DNA from: Ostreococcus mediterraneus
Lineage: Eukaryota; Chlorophyta; Mamiellophyceae; Mamiellales; Bathycoccaceae
Direction of reading: 5' to 3'
Assembly: GCA_012295225.1 (NCBI GenBank)
Contig: WMKK01000007.1
Coordinates: forward strand, 62,001 to 126,000
Length of the DNA: 64,000 bases
Below are positions 1 to 9,704 of this stretch, in pieces; the first letter of the stretch is position 1, and every line of letters begins with the position of its first letter. The notes under the pieces were generated by a model, which saw only the letters and a program-made list of their open reading frames with translations, searched no databases and was not told the origin of the DNA. A program made the translations under genes and the position numbers.

Positions 1-880
1 GCGACAACTGTCGTCCCTTCGGAGCGCCGCCGTACAAGCACACCGACTGCACGCCGGCGGCTTGGCCAAACTTGTAGCACTCCTCTTGAATTTGCGTCGC
101 GAGCTCACGCGTGGGCGCGAGCGCCAACATCATCGGCCCGCGAGCGTCACGCCCATTCCCACGCTCAGCAATGTGCATCAAACCTGGAAACAAAAACGCC
201 ACCGTCTTCCCGCTTCCGGTTTTTGCCACGGAGATCATGTCGTATCCTTGCAACGCGATGGGCCACGACTGCGCTTGAATCGCCGTCGGTTCGGTATATC
301 CCGCGCGTTGCACCGCGCCAAGTAAGTCCCGCGGCCACGGACCTTGGTCAAACGCCGTCATCGGATCTGGAACCACAACGCCCTGGATGTACGAAAAGCG
401 CGCGCGCGCGACGCGTCAGTCAGTCTCGCTCGATCGGTCATCTTGATTGTCCAAGATCATCATCTATGTCGCATCTCACACCACGCACGCGCACATCGCG
501 AAAACACGCATAAACGAACAGAACAATGTACGTACCGGTGGTGCCTTTACGGAAATCTCATGGCGCTTACGAAACGCGCTTCCGCCCTCGCTCGCGGCGT
601 ACCCCAAATCTTTCGTTCCCAACCCTTTCCCTCGCGCGTACGCGTCCGGCGGTGGCGCGTTATACTCCTCCGCCCCGTACGTATCGTCCGCACCGAGGTG
701 TTCAAAACTCGCACCGCTGTGTCCGAGATAGCCAAACTTGTTTTCAGCCTTGGTCGTCGCCGCCGGACGCTCGTACTGCGTCACGTTGGTCTCGGTGTGC
801 CAGTAGTAGACCTTGCCTTCGGCGTGCACCTCTTGCCACCCCGGGGGAAGGCCGACGCTGCTCACCGTGCCTTGAACCAT
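1..880 (-). CDS. WW-domain DEAD-box RNA helicase (DDX5/DBP2 type), 5' part
   Basis: The gene runs off the left edge, so only the N-terminal part is present. Exon 1 (880..536) gives codons 1-115 and exon 2 (382..1) continues in phase 0 across a 153-bp GTACGT...CAG intron. Exon 1 holds a WW domain at about residues 11-40 (LPPGW, YYWHTET, TQYERP). The second signature Trp is a Tyr, as in plant DRH1/RH40-type helicases. Exon 2 shows the Q-motif (PTAIQAQSWP), Walker A (AKTGSGKT), motif Ia (PTRELA) and the GG motif (YGGAPKG). The family unwinds RNA in splicing, ribosome biogenesis or mRNA decay, mostly in the nucleus. The WW domain suggests binding to proline-rich partners. The family call is secure; the exact orthologue is not, because motifs II-VI lie outside the window. 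Confidence 0.93.
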
Positions 881-1187
881 GAGAAGAGTGTGTCGTGACT
901 TTTCGTGGTCGTTGCGGCGCGCGCGTGGGCGGGCCGGGCGGCGCGTTGTGAGGATCGGAACGCGCGATTCGATCTCAAATCTTGTCTGGCGGCGGGCGTT
1001 GACTTCTTTTGGATGAGGTGTATGGTCTAGTATTATATTTGGTAGAGTATTAGACGTGGGTCCAATTTGTTTTTTATCTTATTTTGTGATCCTCGACGAT
1101 TCGCGCGGGGCGGTTGATGATTTCGATGGCGCGAGCGCGTGAGAAATGCCGCGTTCGCACCGCGTATGCGTATTAAAATGTGTTTTT
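881..1187. other. Intergenic stretch without recognised gene
   Basis: This 307-bp stretch holds the promoter side of the helicase gene and the 3' flank of the unknown gene on the same strand. An AT-rich patch lies around 1020-1085. I see no tRNA-like fold, conserved reading frame or repeat. Confidence 0.5.
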
Positions 1188-2264
1188 CTATGTCGATGAC
1201 TCGGCGACCGGCGTGGCGTCGGTAAATGATGGGATGGATGGCTTGGCGTCGTTCGCGTCAGAGGTTCCATCAGAGGCGGTCGGCTCGTCCTCGGATTTGG
1301 CCGGCGGGACTAAGTAATCCGCCACGTAGCCGTAGTAAAATGCCCCAACGAATTCGCCCGCGGTCAGGGCAAGTAAGGTGCCCCAATGTACGACGCGCTG
1401 GGACGATCCGCGCGGGCGGCACAGGGCGAATGTCGCCGTAGCCGTCGAACCGCCAAACAGCACGCACGCTTGTTTCACCGCCGCGCGAAGCACAGCGCGT
1501 CCAAACGAACGCAACGCCCTCGCCGCGGCTTCGTCGTCACGTTTACTGTTGTACAAATATGCACGCGCGGTGGCGTAGATGGACAACGCGACGTCGACGA
1601 ACCATTCACCCAAGGAGTTGACCGCGCTCGCCAGCGCCGTCGTCCGAAACATATTCGCCGACTGTTCAATCTTCGCTAATCCTCGTTCCCATGAAACGCG
1701 CTTCGCCTTGCGCTTTGCACTCGCCTTGACATCCTTACATAACTTCGCCCCTAGTCGATCGCTCGACGCGGTTAATATAACGCGCTCGCATACCCTACGC
1801 GATACCGCAACCGCCGTGTCCCGCGCAAACGCCACGCACGCCACGTTCAACTCTTTCTTCCCACCCTCAAACTGTGGCATGGGCTGGAGCTCTCCAGTAT
1901 CTTTTTCTACATCCATCGACGCCTCCATGCGCTTACACCAATCATCCACCGCGGGTTGGTAGGCTAATATCAAACACTTGGCCGCGCGCAACGCCGCGCC
2001 GCGCCACGCAAACGCCCCCGCCACCGCGTGTCGTTCAATCACGTACACCTTTGACGCATCATCGGGGTACGCCGTGGTAAGAAACGAACACTCTGCGCGC
2101 GTCACCACCCCGAGATCGCCCAACGCACGCGCCACGGCGCCACCATACGCGTGCGCTCGCACAACTTGGACATCGCCAGCACATCCCCGCGACGTCGCCA
2201 CGCCGAGCGCCGCGAACGGTGCCGCGGACGCCGCCCACGACGACGCGCATTCACGCGCAAACAT
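1188..2264 (-). CDS. Unknown protein, 358 aa, hydrophobic near the C-terminus
   Basis: I do not recognise this protein. It is Ala- and Arg-rich with no catalytic motif I can name. The middle has a lysine-rich stretch (VKASAKRKAKRVSWERG) followed by amphipathic helices. Near the C-terminus a hydrophobic stretch (LLALTAGEFVGAFYYGYVA) could be a membrane segment, followed by an acidic, Ser/Thr/Asp-rich tail. The N-terminus (MFARECASSWAASAAPFAAL) could be an organelle presequence or a membrane anchor. The gene is divergent from the PPR gene, with 143 bp between start codons. It is treated as real because the frame is long and uninterrupted, and because it fits between neighbours without overlap once the PPR start is placed at 2408. 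Confidence 0.7.
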   Translation of the reverse strand: MFARECASSWAASAAPFAALGVATSRGCAGDVQVVRAHAYGGAVARALGDLGVVTRAECSFLTTAYPDDASKVYVIERHAVAGAFAWRGAALRAAKCLILAYQPAVDDWCKRMEASMDVEKDTGELQPMPQFEGGKKELNVACVAFARDTAVAVSRRVCERVILTASSDRLGAKLCKDVKASAKRKAKRVSWERGLAKIEQSANMFRTTALASAVNSLGEWFVDVALSIYATARAYLYNSKRDDEAAARALRSFGRAVLRAAVKQACVLFGGSTATATFALCRPRGSSQRVVHWGTLLALTAGEFVGAFYYGYVADYLVPPAKSEDEPTASDGTSDANDAKPSIPSFTDATPVAESST

Positions 2265-2407
2265 GCTCGCTGCGTCGCGTGCGCGATCGAATCCGAGCCT
2301 CGAGCGCGACGGAAAGTGACGAAATCGTCGTCAACTGTCGCTTTTTTGTCCCACAAAAGGGTTATCCAAATTCGTCATGCGCCGCACTTGCCGCCGCGCG
2401 CGACGCG

Positions 2408-5400
2408 ATGCGGTCGTGCGTCGACGCGTCGACGTCGGCGAGGACGCCCATGAGCGCGCACGCGCGCGCGCGATGGGCGTCGCGAGCCGTGGCGACGACG
2501 GCGGCGCGTAGCCGCGTGAGCCGCCTGCGGCTGGAGGGCGCATTGGCGCGGCATTCGCGCGGCGTTCGTGCGATGAGCGCGAGCGCGGACGACGCCAAGG
2601 GCGCGCTGGATGTCGAACATAGTTGTGAGGTGTCTCACGCGCGCGGTGGTGCGGCGCAGACGTCGCGCAAGGCGGCGATGGCGGCGTGTAAGAAGTTCTT
2701 GGCGGCGGCCAAGCCGAGTCGCGAAGGCGACGGAGACGGAGACCGCGAACGTCGCACGTATGACGCGACGATGACGTACGTGCGCGAGTTAGCAGAGGAA
2801 TATGCTTTACCAGTGCATCGCGTGATTTGGGCGCCGGCGTTTTGGGCGGTCGTGGCGCGAGAGAGATGGAGCGCGGAGGAGGTGGCGGCGGCGACGGAGG
2901 AGCTCAAAGGCTCGGGCGCGCCGTATTTAATCGAAAAGTATGCGTTGATGCGGGATATAGAAGCGTGTGAGCGCGTGTACGACGCATGTATAAAAGGTGG
3001 GTGGTATGGCACCGATGAGATGCGGGCGTTGAACATGAGCATGGCCAAGGCGTACGACGGCAACCGAGGCGGCGCCGCGCGCGCGGATGCCATGTGGGAC
3101 GACATTTTGCACAACGCCATATTATCCGCCAAGGCGCGGTGTGAAGCGTATTGTGAATTATTCGAAGGACGTTGTCTTCAGCCTATGCGGTTTGAATCAT
3201 TCGTGCGCGCGTATGGGGCGTTTCGTAAGGAATTTAGAGAGCCCGCCACCGGCGAGTGGCGGCACGGCGTGTCCAAGCTTCACGTTCAGCGCGTATATAC
3301 CGCCGCGTGTCGCATGATTAACAACACTCACAACTCGAAATTTGCCAAGATTATCATGCGTGATGTGTTGTATGATCACACAAAGTATCATCGCGATGAG
3401 AACTTTGTGTTGGCGACGGATTTCATCGTGTGCGCGTTATTGGGCTCGTCGAGCGAAGGCGTCGTCGTGGCGAGAGAGTTGTTTGAAGTCGCCCTCGAAA
3501 GTGGCGTCAAGCTCGGTGGTCAAACCTGGGCGTACGTCGTTATCATGTACGCGCGTGAAGGCATGCTCGATGACGCCATGAAGCTTCTTGAGCGGCTTGA
3601 AGGATTGCCATTCATGCAATCCGGGTCGCTCGGCGCCCTCGCCTTTGCCGCCGCGTTTTCAGTCGACGGTTCGAGCAAGAACCCAGCCGCAGCAGCCAAG
3701 ATGCAACAGCGCGCTAAAGAGCTTCAAATCGTCGAAGCCAACAACGCAAAACAGCGTCAGAAGATTGAACGCGCGTACGCCGACGTCATGTCGGGGTTGA
3801 ATAAGAATGGACAACCGCAATTGGCGTTGCGCGCGTTTACGCGCATGCAATCCGCGGGTGTCCGACCGACGTCGGCGCATACGTATAGACACCTCTATAA
3901 CGCTCTGAAACTGAGCGATGATGGGCACAGCGCACCACGTCAGTTGTTATACCGCACCATGCAAACCGTGAAGACGCACTTGAAGGGTGTGGATGCCATC
4001 ATGGTGGCTTTAGATGTCGCCGCGCACGACGGCATCGCCGACGTCGCCGAAGACATTTACGACCGCTTGCGTTGGCACGGGTACATGCGCGACGTCACCA
4101 TCAAATCTCGCGTATACGATTGCTTGATGATTACCAATTATCACACGCGGGATCAAGGCGGGGCGATGGAGCTGTACCAGCGCGTGCAGCGCGACACCGA
4201 TGTGGTCGTGAGCGATGATTTCTGGTTTCACCTCATCAAGACGCACTGCGACGAACCAGCCAACGTCGAGCTCGCGATGGCGCTCCTCGAAGACGCCATT
4301 CGCGAAAACGCCTCTCGACGACGCAAAGCGTTACCAATCACCGCTTTCAACGTCGTCCTCTACGCTTGCGTGAGATCAAAGACGCCGACGATGGCGATGA
4401 AGGTGCTCACGGTCGCTCGAAACGCCGGCGCGCGATTGACTCGAGCGTCGTATTTGAGCGCCATTCGCGCGTGCGCAAACGCCGCGCTCATGCAGCGCGA
4501 TGTCTCACACGAACGCGACAACGTCATCGGCGACGAACGTGATGATCCAGTAGTCATGGCTCGACGCTTACTCGATGACATGCGCAAAGATGACATTGCA
4601 CCGACGCCTAAAATTTGGTCGGCGGTGCTCCTGGCGTGCGCCTCTGCCCGGGACGTCGACGCCGCGCGGGACGTGTTTCAAGACATGCGTTCGAGCGGGT
4701 GTGAACCCGATGTGTATTCATGCACCGCCCTCATGCAAGCCTACGCTGCGGTTCACGACGTGCGCGGCGCGGTGGCGATGTATTGGACGATGCGGGAAGA
4801 ATTCAAATGCGCGCCCAACGCCGGGACGTTGCACGCGATTTTGGACGTCGTCAGAGGCGCGACATCCATGAAGAAGACACATGGCGGCGATATCATCGAC
4901 GATGACGTCATGAACCTCGCATCAGAGGTTTATTTAGACATGCGGCGACTTAAAGTCAAGCCCAACAACAAGATTTTCGAGCTCCTCACCGAATCTTGGG
5001 TTGAAGACGCCTTTGCGCCCGACGCCGGTGGCAAGAAGAATTTCGCGCGTTTCGCGTTGAATGATTTCAACACACTATCATCGACGACGCAATCTTTCGA
5101 CCCGGCGACGACGCGTTGGGAGGATTTTGCTAAACTCGACGTACACGAATACTCCGTCGCCGAAGCTCGCGTGGTCGTGCTCGGGTTGTTGCAACATTTA
5201 AGAGAATGTCGCGCGCGAGGAGGAGACGTCGAGGGCGACGTCGTCGTCGTCTGCGGGGTTGGTAAAATTCGCGAGCAGATTTTCAAACTCGCGAGCGACG
5301 TGCGATTGGTATTAACAGAGACTGAAAACGCAGGTCGCGTCGTATTTACGCGAGATGCCCTGGAGGTATGGTTGGATAAAGCGTCATCGGCGTCAAACGC

Positions 5401-5413
5401 TCGCGCGACGTAG
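2408..5413 (+). CDS. Pentatricopeptide repeat protein with C-terminal SMR-like domain
   Basis: A protein of about 1001 aa. PPR-type helical hairpins run through the middle, clearest where VFQDMRSSGCEPDVYSCTAL and ALRAFTRMQSAGVRPTSAHT occur. The C-terminal 90 residues resemble an SMR domain (KLDVHEYSVAEARVVVLGLL, then VVVVCGVGKIREQ). PPR-SMR proteins of plants bind organellar RNA or DNA and affect plastid gene expression (GUN1, pTAC2 and SVR7 are known examples). The frame is open upstream to 2219, but that would overlap the divergent neighbour. The ATG at 2408 leaves a basic, Ala/Ser-rich N-terminus that looks like an organelle presequence. ATG 2450 is an alternative start. Plastid or mitochondrial location is inferred. 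Confidence 0.88.
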   Translation: MRSCVDASTSARTPMSAHARARWASRAVATTAARSRVSRLRLEGALARHSRGVRAMSASADDAKGALDVEHSCEVSHARGGAAQTSRKAAMAACKKFLAAAKPSREGDGDGDRERRTYDATMTYVRELAEEYALPVHRVIWAPAFWAVVARERWSAEEVAAATEELKGSGAPYLIEKYALMRDIEACERVYDACIKGGWYGTDEMRALNMSMAKAYDGNRGGAARADAMWDDILHNAILSAKARCEAYCELFEGRCLQPMRFESFVRAYGAFRKEFREPATGEWRHGVSKLHVQRVYTAACRMINNTHNSKFAKIIMRDVLYDHTKYHRDENFVLATDFIVCALLGSSSEGVVVARELFEVALESGVKLGGQTWAYVVIMYAREGMLDDAMKLLERLEGLPFMQSGSLGALAFAAAFSVDGSSKNPAAAAKMQQRAKELQIVEANNAKQRQKIERAYADVMSGLNKNGQPQLALRAFTRMQSAGVRPTSAHTYRHLYNALKLSDDGHSAPRQLLYRTMQTVKTHLKGVDAIMVALDVAAHDGIADVAEDIYDRLRWHGYMRDVTIKSRVYDCLMITNYHTRDQGGAMELYQRVQRDTDVVVSDDFWFHLIKTHCDEPANVELAMALLEDAIRENASRRRKALPITAFNVVLYACVRSKTPTMAMKVLTVARNAGARLTRASYLSAIRACANAALMQRDVSHERDNVIGDERDDPVVMARRLLDDMRKDDIAPTPKIWSAVLLACASARDVDAARDVFQDMRSSGCEPDVYSCTALMQAYAAVHDVRGAVAMYWTMREEFKCAPNAGTLHAILDVVRGATSMKKTHGGDIIDDDVMNLASEVYLDMRRLKVKPNNKIFELLTESWVEDAFAPDAGGKKNFARFALNDFNTLSSTTQSFDPATTRWEDFAKLDVHEYSVAEARVVVLGLLQHLRECRARGGDVEGDVVVVCGVGKIREQIFKLASDVRLVLTETENAGRVVFTRDALEVWLDKASSASNARAT

Positions 5414-5513
5414 TGCGCGATTGAGCGCGTATCAATATTTATCCGCATTTATTTGCACGCAACACACACACCGCGCACGCACGCGCACGCATATATATAT
5501 ATACACTATACAC

Positions 5514-6170
5514 ATGTATTCACGCCCGCATCGCGGCGTCGGCATCGGCGTCGGCGTCATCATCGCGGCGCTCGCCGTCGCGCTCCGCGCGTCGATTGCA
5601 ATCGCGGCGCCGACGACAACGCTCCCTGCATCCATCGCTCGCGCATTTCCGCGCGTATACGAATGCACGACAACCCCATGCATGATTGCGGTACAGAGTT
5701 TACACACGCATGGATCATTCACCGCGTTCGCGCGCGTCGTGACGAATGAAACATTGAATGCAACGATGACGTTGACGTTCGCGCTGGAGAAGCGCGCGCG
5801 CGACGTCGCGACTTACGACGCGCGTCTCTCGCCGCACGTCGCCCGCGTGTTCGACGCGCACCGACCACCGCCGTGGCGCCGCGTCGATGCCATGGTCATC
5901 ACCACCGATGGCGACGCGCGCGGTCGTCGTGACGCGTCATCGTGGGTGACGTTTCACGCGTGCGACGATCGATGGCTGGGCGGCGCGCGTCGGCGGTACG
6001 ATTACCGCGTCGTCCTCGCACCCTCGACGGCGTCGGGTGCCACGACACCAACGACACCAACGATGGACAATGCGTACAAGGCACACATCGCCATCACGGC
6101 TGTGCCACACGGACGCGGCGCGTCGCGCAAATGCCATCGAGAGCGAACGCGTCCAGCGCATGCGCGATGA
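5514..6170 (+). CDS. Possible exported or membrane-anchored unknown protein, 218 aa
   Basis: The first ATG after the PPR gene, 100 bp downstream of its stop, opens a 218-aa frame. The N-terminus is basic and then strongly hydrophobic (GVGVIIAALAVALRASIAIA), like a signal peptide or anchor. The next part has two near Cys residues (YECTTTPCM) and NETLNAT, which holds an N-glycosylation sequon. The last 70 residues are Thr- and Arg-rich with low complexity. I recognise no family. The stop may be right, or a 3' intron may be missed, but no donor/branch pair like those of other genes is visible here. Confidence 0.45.
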   Translation: MYSRPHRGVGIGVGVIIAALAVALRASIAIAAPTTTLPASIARAFPRVYECTTTPCMIAVQSLHTHGSFTAFARVVTNETLNATMTLTFALEKRARDVATYDARLSPHVARVFDAHRPPPWRRVDAMVITTDGDARGRRDASSWVTFHACDDRWLGGARRRYDYRVVLAPSTASGATTPTTPTMDNAYKAHIAITAVPHGRGASRKCHRERTRPAHAR

Positions 6171-6566
6171 CGCATGCGCGACGCCGACGACGCGCGCACG
6201 ACGCAAACCACGCCACACACGCGCGCACGGAGACGAGACAGACATGGAAAGAAATATGCAATGCAACAGTACAACACTAAACGACGTCGAGATGTGTGCG
6301 CGCGCGCGATCATCGATCATGCGATCATCATGGGGGCGTGACCAAAGGTGCCTCGATTTCCCCAATTCCAGGCACCCCACACAGCATACACACGCACCCC
6401 ACACGGACCATCTGTACCCACAGTACTGGTTTTCCCTATACCCTAGGTCCTTGGACCCCCTCACCTTGGAGTCACGATTGGTCAACGACCCCCTACGATA
6501 AAAAAACCCGCGAGACCCCGCGCGCGCACCCCACGCGCGGCATTCACGCACGCGTTCGCCCCGACG
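6171..6566. other. Intergenic and promoter region upstream of the lumen-protein gene
   Basis: This 396-bp stretch is CA-rich and pyrimidine-rich around 6355-6480. Several near-palindromic CG tracts occur, but I find no conserved frame or RNA gene. The 3' part should hold the promoter of the gene starting at 6567. Confidence 0.4.
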
Positions 6567-7317
6567 ATGTTCTCCATCACCGCCTCCTCGATCAAGGTCA
6601 CCGCCAAGGTGAACACCACCGCGGCGAAGAAGTCGTCTCCGTACGTATCCTCGCGTCGTCGCGTCGCGTGAGAAGTGGATCGATCGATGCGCGCGCTGAG
6701 AGAGCGATGATGACGAGGCGCGACGCGTGGATATCGCGATTGTGGATACGGTTCGATCGGGCGGTCGGGCGACGCGCGCCGTGTCGCGCGCGAGGCCGGC
6801 GCGCGGAAAGCGAGTGCGGGGATATATCGCATGGAAAGTCTTCCGTCGGTGTTGCGCGAGAGATGGCGCGGTGGCGCGCACGGCGATGCGCGACGGTGGC
6901 GTTTTGGGCGCGCGCGGGATCGTCGCTCGTACAGGGCTCTGGGGTGGTGAGGGTTGTTAGCCGACGGAGGTGTGATGACGCGCGATGATGCGTGTGACTG
7001 ACGATGTGTGTGATTTTGTGGTGGTGTGTAGGTTTGCGAACAAGGCGGCGGTTGCGGGCGCGGCGGCGGCGATTCTCCTCGCGGGTCCGGCGCACGCCGA
7101 TCGCTTGGGCTTGACGCTCCAAAACGGCACTGGTTTGGCGCCGGGCAAGTACGAACAACCGTTCTATGACCCGCGCCCGGTTGTGCTCGTCGAGAAGGAT
7201 GCGTGCGCGGATATCACTGTTGAAGGTGCGCGCATTGCGCCGAACGTGCAACGCGGTCCGGCTGGTTGCAAGACCATCACCGGCGCGCCGTGCGTCGACT
7301 TCTCTTCGGGCAAGTAA
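6567..7317 (+). CDS. Small thylakoid-lumen-targeted protein of unknown function
   Basis: Two exons (6567..6640 and 7032..7317) joined across a 391-bp GTACGT...TAG intron, with ACTGAC at 6997. They encode 119 aa. Exon 1 is a stromal transit peptide (MFSITASS..., TTAAKKSSP). Exon 2 opens with a hydrophobic signal ending in AHA (AAILLAGPAHA), the classic lumenal processing site. The mature protein would be about 72 aa with three Cys (KDACAD, AGCKTI, APCVDF) and an aromatic/Pro stretch (KYEQPFYDPRP). I could not match it to a known PSI, PSII or cytochrome b6f subunit. Its exon 1 resembles that of petN at 38721. A lumenal soluble or peripheral photosystem role is an inference from targeting only. 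Confidence 0.82.
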
Positions 7318-7505
7318 ACGCGCATTCGTTTCGATGTACAAGGATGTCGGATGCGCGTCGCTCGCGGCGATCCATGACGATAGCATAATGTAGTGTTATG
7401 GAGCACAACCAGAATATTTTATTACATCACGATCGCTAGTACGTCTCTTGCATGAAGCGCGAGACTGCTCGTCGACGCCCGCTACGCTCTGCGTTGGCGA
7501 CTTCG

Positions 7506-9641
7506 CTAAAACGCCCGAGCCCAAGACACGTTTTCGCACGTGCGCGCGCCGCCTAAGAATCCAACCATAACGGTGATATTGTCTCCGCTCAAGCGCGTGA
7601 GTGCCTCGGAACCTAAGCGCTTGGCGCACATCGAAGGTTCCTTGACGGTATCTTTAACCATTGCGAGCGCTTCGGCGTTGTTTACGACGTCCCACAATCC
7701 ATCGCACGCAACAACCACGGCATCGTCTGTGGAGGGATCAAGAATGATTTCTAATGTTTCTGGGACTGCGATGACGCCGAACGGCTTGGCGTCGGCGTCA
7801 CCTATAGCGCGAGTGACCGCGACGCCGGCGTCGCCGACTCTCCAGACGCCGTCGTGCTGACGCAACGCTCCAGCGCCGTGTGATCGCTCAATTCGCGCGC
7901 GTTCGTCCGCATTCGTCTGTGCGCTGTGGTCTACGCTTAATGCTAGTGGTTCGCCATTGCGAGCTAGGATTGCACGGCAATCACCGGCGTTGGCGACGCA
8001 TAAGCGGTCTCCCCAAATCAAGCACACGCTCGCCGTGCAACCCGGATTACGAGCGCCTTGCTGCGCGCTCTTCGATGCGCTAATCTCGCTTTGTTTCATA
8101 GCTGCGAACCGCGCGACGAACGCTTCGTCTACTTTGACCATTGCTGCGGAAAGCACTGCACCCATGTCGTCCCCGTGCGAGCCCCATTCGCTTTCAACGG
8201 CGTTGGCGATATTCACCATCGCGAATTCGGCGGCTTCGCTCCCGCGATGGCCATCGAAGACGGCAAACAAATGTGCGTGATCATATCCGCCAAGTTTGGG
8301 GTGACTCAAATGGCGATCTTCCATCTTATCCGCGCCCCGAGCGCCTGGGGTACTGAAAAATCCAGCAGTGAACGCGTTCGCGGCGGCGGCGGATGTCGCC
8401 GACGGAGGCGCCAACGCCGGCGCTTGCGACGACCAATTCAACGTATCGCCAAGCGATGAACTCGCTTTCTCAGCTCGCTCTGCGCGGTCCGCCGCGGGCG
8501 GTAACCATACCGCAGCGACATCGTCCAAGTCGTGCGCTTGGCAATACTGCGCGATAACGTCTTCGAGCGCCGCGCAAATTTCACCACACGTCGGCCGCGT
8601 CTCCTCCGCGCCCGCCCACGCTCGCTCAATCAGAGCATTCACGCCCGACGGTACGACGCCCGCAGAACCAGTGTCACCAGGCAACACTGGACGCAAATGC
8701 TCGCTCGCAATTGCCGTGGCTAAATCCTGTTCGTTGTAGCTCATGTCCAACACAGTGTGCGCGAGCGCCACGTTTCGAGCTCTGTCGCTAAACGGCACCG
8801 TCCCCGTTGCAATCTCACAGAAAGTCACCGCAAACGCATAAACGTCCGCTCCGAACCCAGATACTCGACGCATAAGGACTTCTGGAGACATGTACAAAAT
8901 CGACCCAACCATGTGCTGCTTTTGAAATCCCCCGCTCGGCGCGCCTTGCGCGCCTTCAATCCACTTGCCTTCGACGCGCTGCTTACCTTCGGCGTCTTCA
9001 GTGGAATAAATCGCCGCCTGCAAGCTCGCGCGTAAATCCTTCTCATACTCCGCCAACCCAAAATCCCCAATCTTTGCACTCCAAGACCCATCGAGCAATA
9101 CATTCGAAGGCTTTATGTCCCTATGCACGACGCCGCATTCGTCGTGCAAATACGCCAACCCGAGCGCAACCTCTCTCCCAACCTTCAACACCGCCTGCCA
9201 CGTCGGCACCCATCCTTGTGCATACATCACATCATCAATCGCTCCATTCTCCATGAATGGAAATAATAATTCATAATTCGGTGGCGTCGCGCGAGCACCG
9301 ACGACGCGCAACACGCTCGGGTGTGAAAACGAAAGCATCAACGCGAGCTCGGTGTGATATCGATCAATCTCTCGACTCGTGCGCAGTTTCGGGCGCTTAA
9401 TCGCCACCGCCGCGTTCATGAACCGTCCATAGTACACCGTACTCAGCGGCCCGGCGTACAGCACCTCTCCGCGCACCGCTTCGAGCGGTTGTGCGCTCGC
9501 CAGTGCGCCTCCACTGGCGGCGCCCGATGCCGACACCGACGACGTCGACGCCATCGATGCACCGACCACGCACACGTCCAAACGCGCGTCGTCGCGTCCG
9601 ACGCAACATCCGCGAAAACACGCGTTCGGGGCGCGCGTCAT
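7506..9641 (-). CDS. Protein kinase fused to PP2C phosphatase
   Basis: One 711-aa frame joins two opposing enzymes. Residues about 55-375 form a kinase domain with VAIK (K82), HRDIKPSN (173-180), DFG (193-195) and MSPEVL in place of APE. The activation segment carries an extra loop of about 45 residues. A Ser/Ala-rich linker leads to a PP2C domain from about 435, with MED, VFDGHRG (461-467), a TASVCLIWGDRLCVANAGD core, CDGLWDV and SGDNITV. The same order, and the unusual DGHRG, are known from the plant 'protein kinase and PP2C-like domain' family (Arabidopsis At2g40860). Both catalytic centres look intact. The start may be M30 (9554). The gene is head to head with the DnaJ gene, with 63 bp between start codons. 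Substrates are unknown. Confidence 0.95.
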   Translation of the reverse strand: MTRAPNACFRGCCVGRDDARLDVCVVGASMASTSSVSASGAASGGALASAQPLEAVRGEVLYAGPLSTVYYGRFMNAAVAIKRPKLRTSREIDRYHTELALMLSFSHPSVLRVVGARATPPNYELLFPFMENGAIDDVMYAQGWVPTWQAVLKVGREVALGLAYLHDECGVVHRDIKPSNVLLDGSWSAKIGDFGLAEYEKDLRASLQAAIYSTEDAEGKQRVEGKWIEGAQGAPSGGFQKQHMVGSILYMSPEVLMRRVSGFGADVYAFAVTFCEIATGTVPFSDRARNVALAHTVLDMSYNEQDLATAIASEHLRPVLPGDTGSAGVVPSGVNALIERAWAGAEETRPTCGEICAALEDVIAQYCQAHDLDDVAAVWLPPAADRAERAEKASSSLGDTLNWSSQAPALAPPSATSAAAANAFTAGFFSTPGARGADKMEDRHLSHPKLGGYDHAHLFAVFDGHRGSEAAEFAMVNIANAVESEWGSHGDDMGAVLSAAMVKVDEAFVARFAAMKQSEISASKSAQQGARNPGCTASVCLIWGDRLCVANAGDCRAILARNGEPLALSVDHSAQTNADERARIERSHGAGALRQHDGVWRVGDAGVAVTRAIGDADAKPFGVIAVPETLEIILDPSTDDAVVVACDGLWDVVNNAEALAMVKDTVKEPSMCAKRLGSEALTRLSGDNITVMVGFLGGARTCENVSWARAF

Positions 9642-9704
9642 CGTCGCCGTCTGACGCCGCGCCGAACGTCACAGCGCGCCGCAACAAGGTGAACCAAAAA
9701 AATC

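Noticed and set aside
5937-6881. Long Arg/Ser-rich minus-strand frame opposite the 5514 and 6567 genes
   Set aside because: It is an antisense shadow in GC-rich DNA; its residues reflect CG-rich codons, and it overlaps the well-supported exon 1 at 6567.
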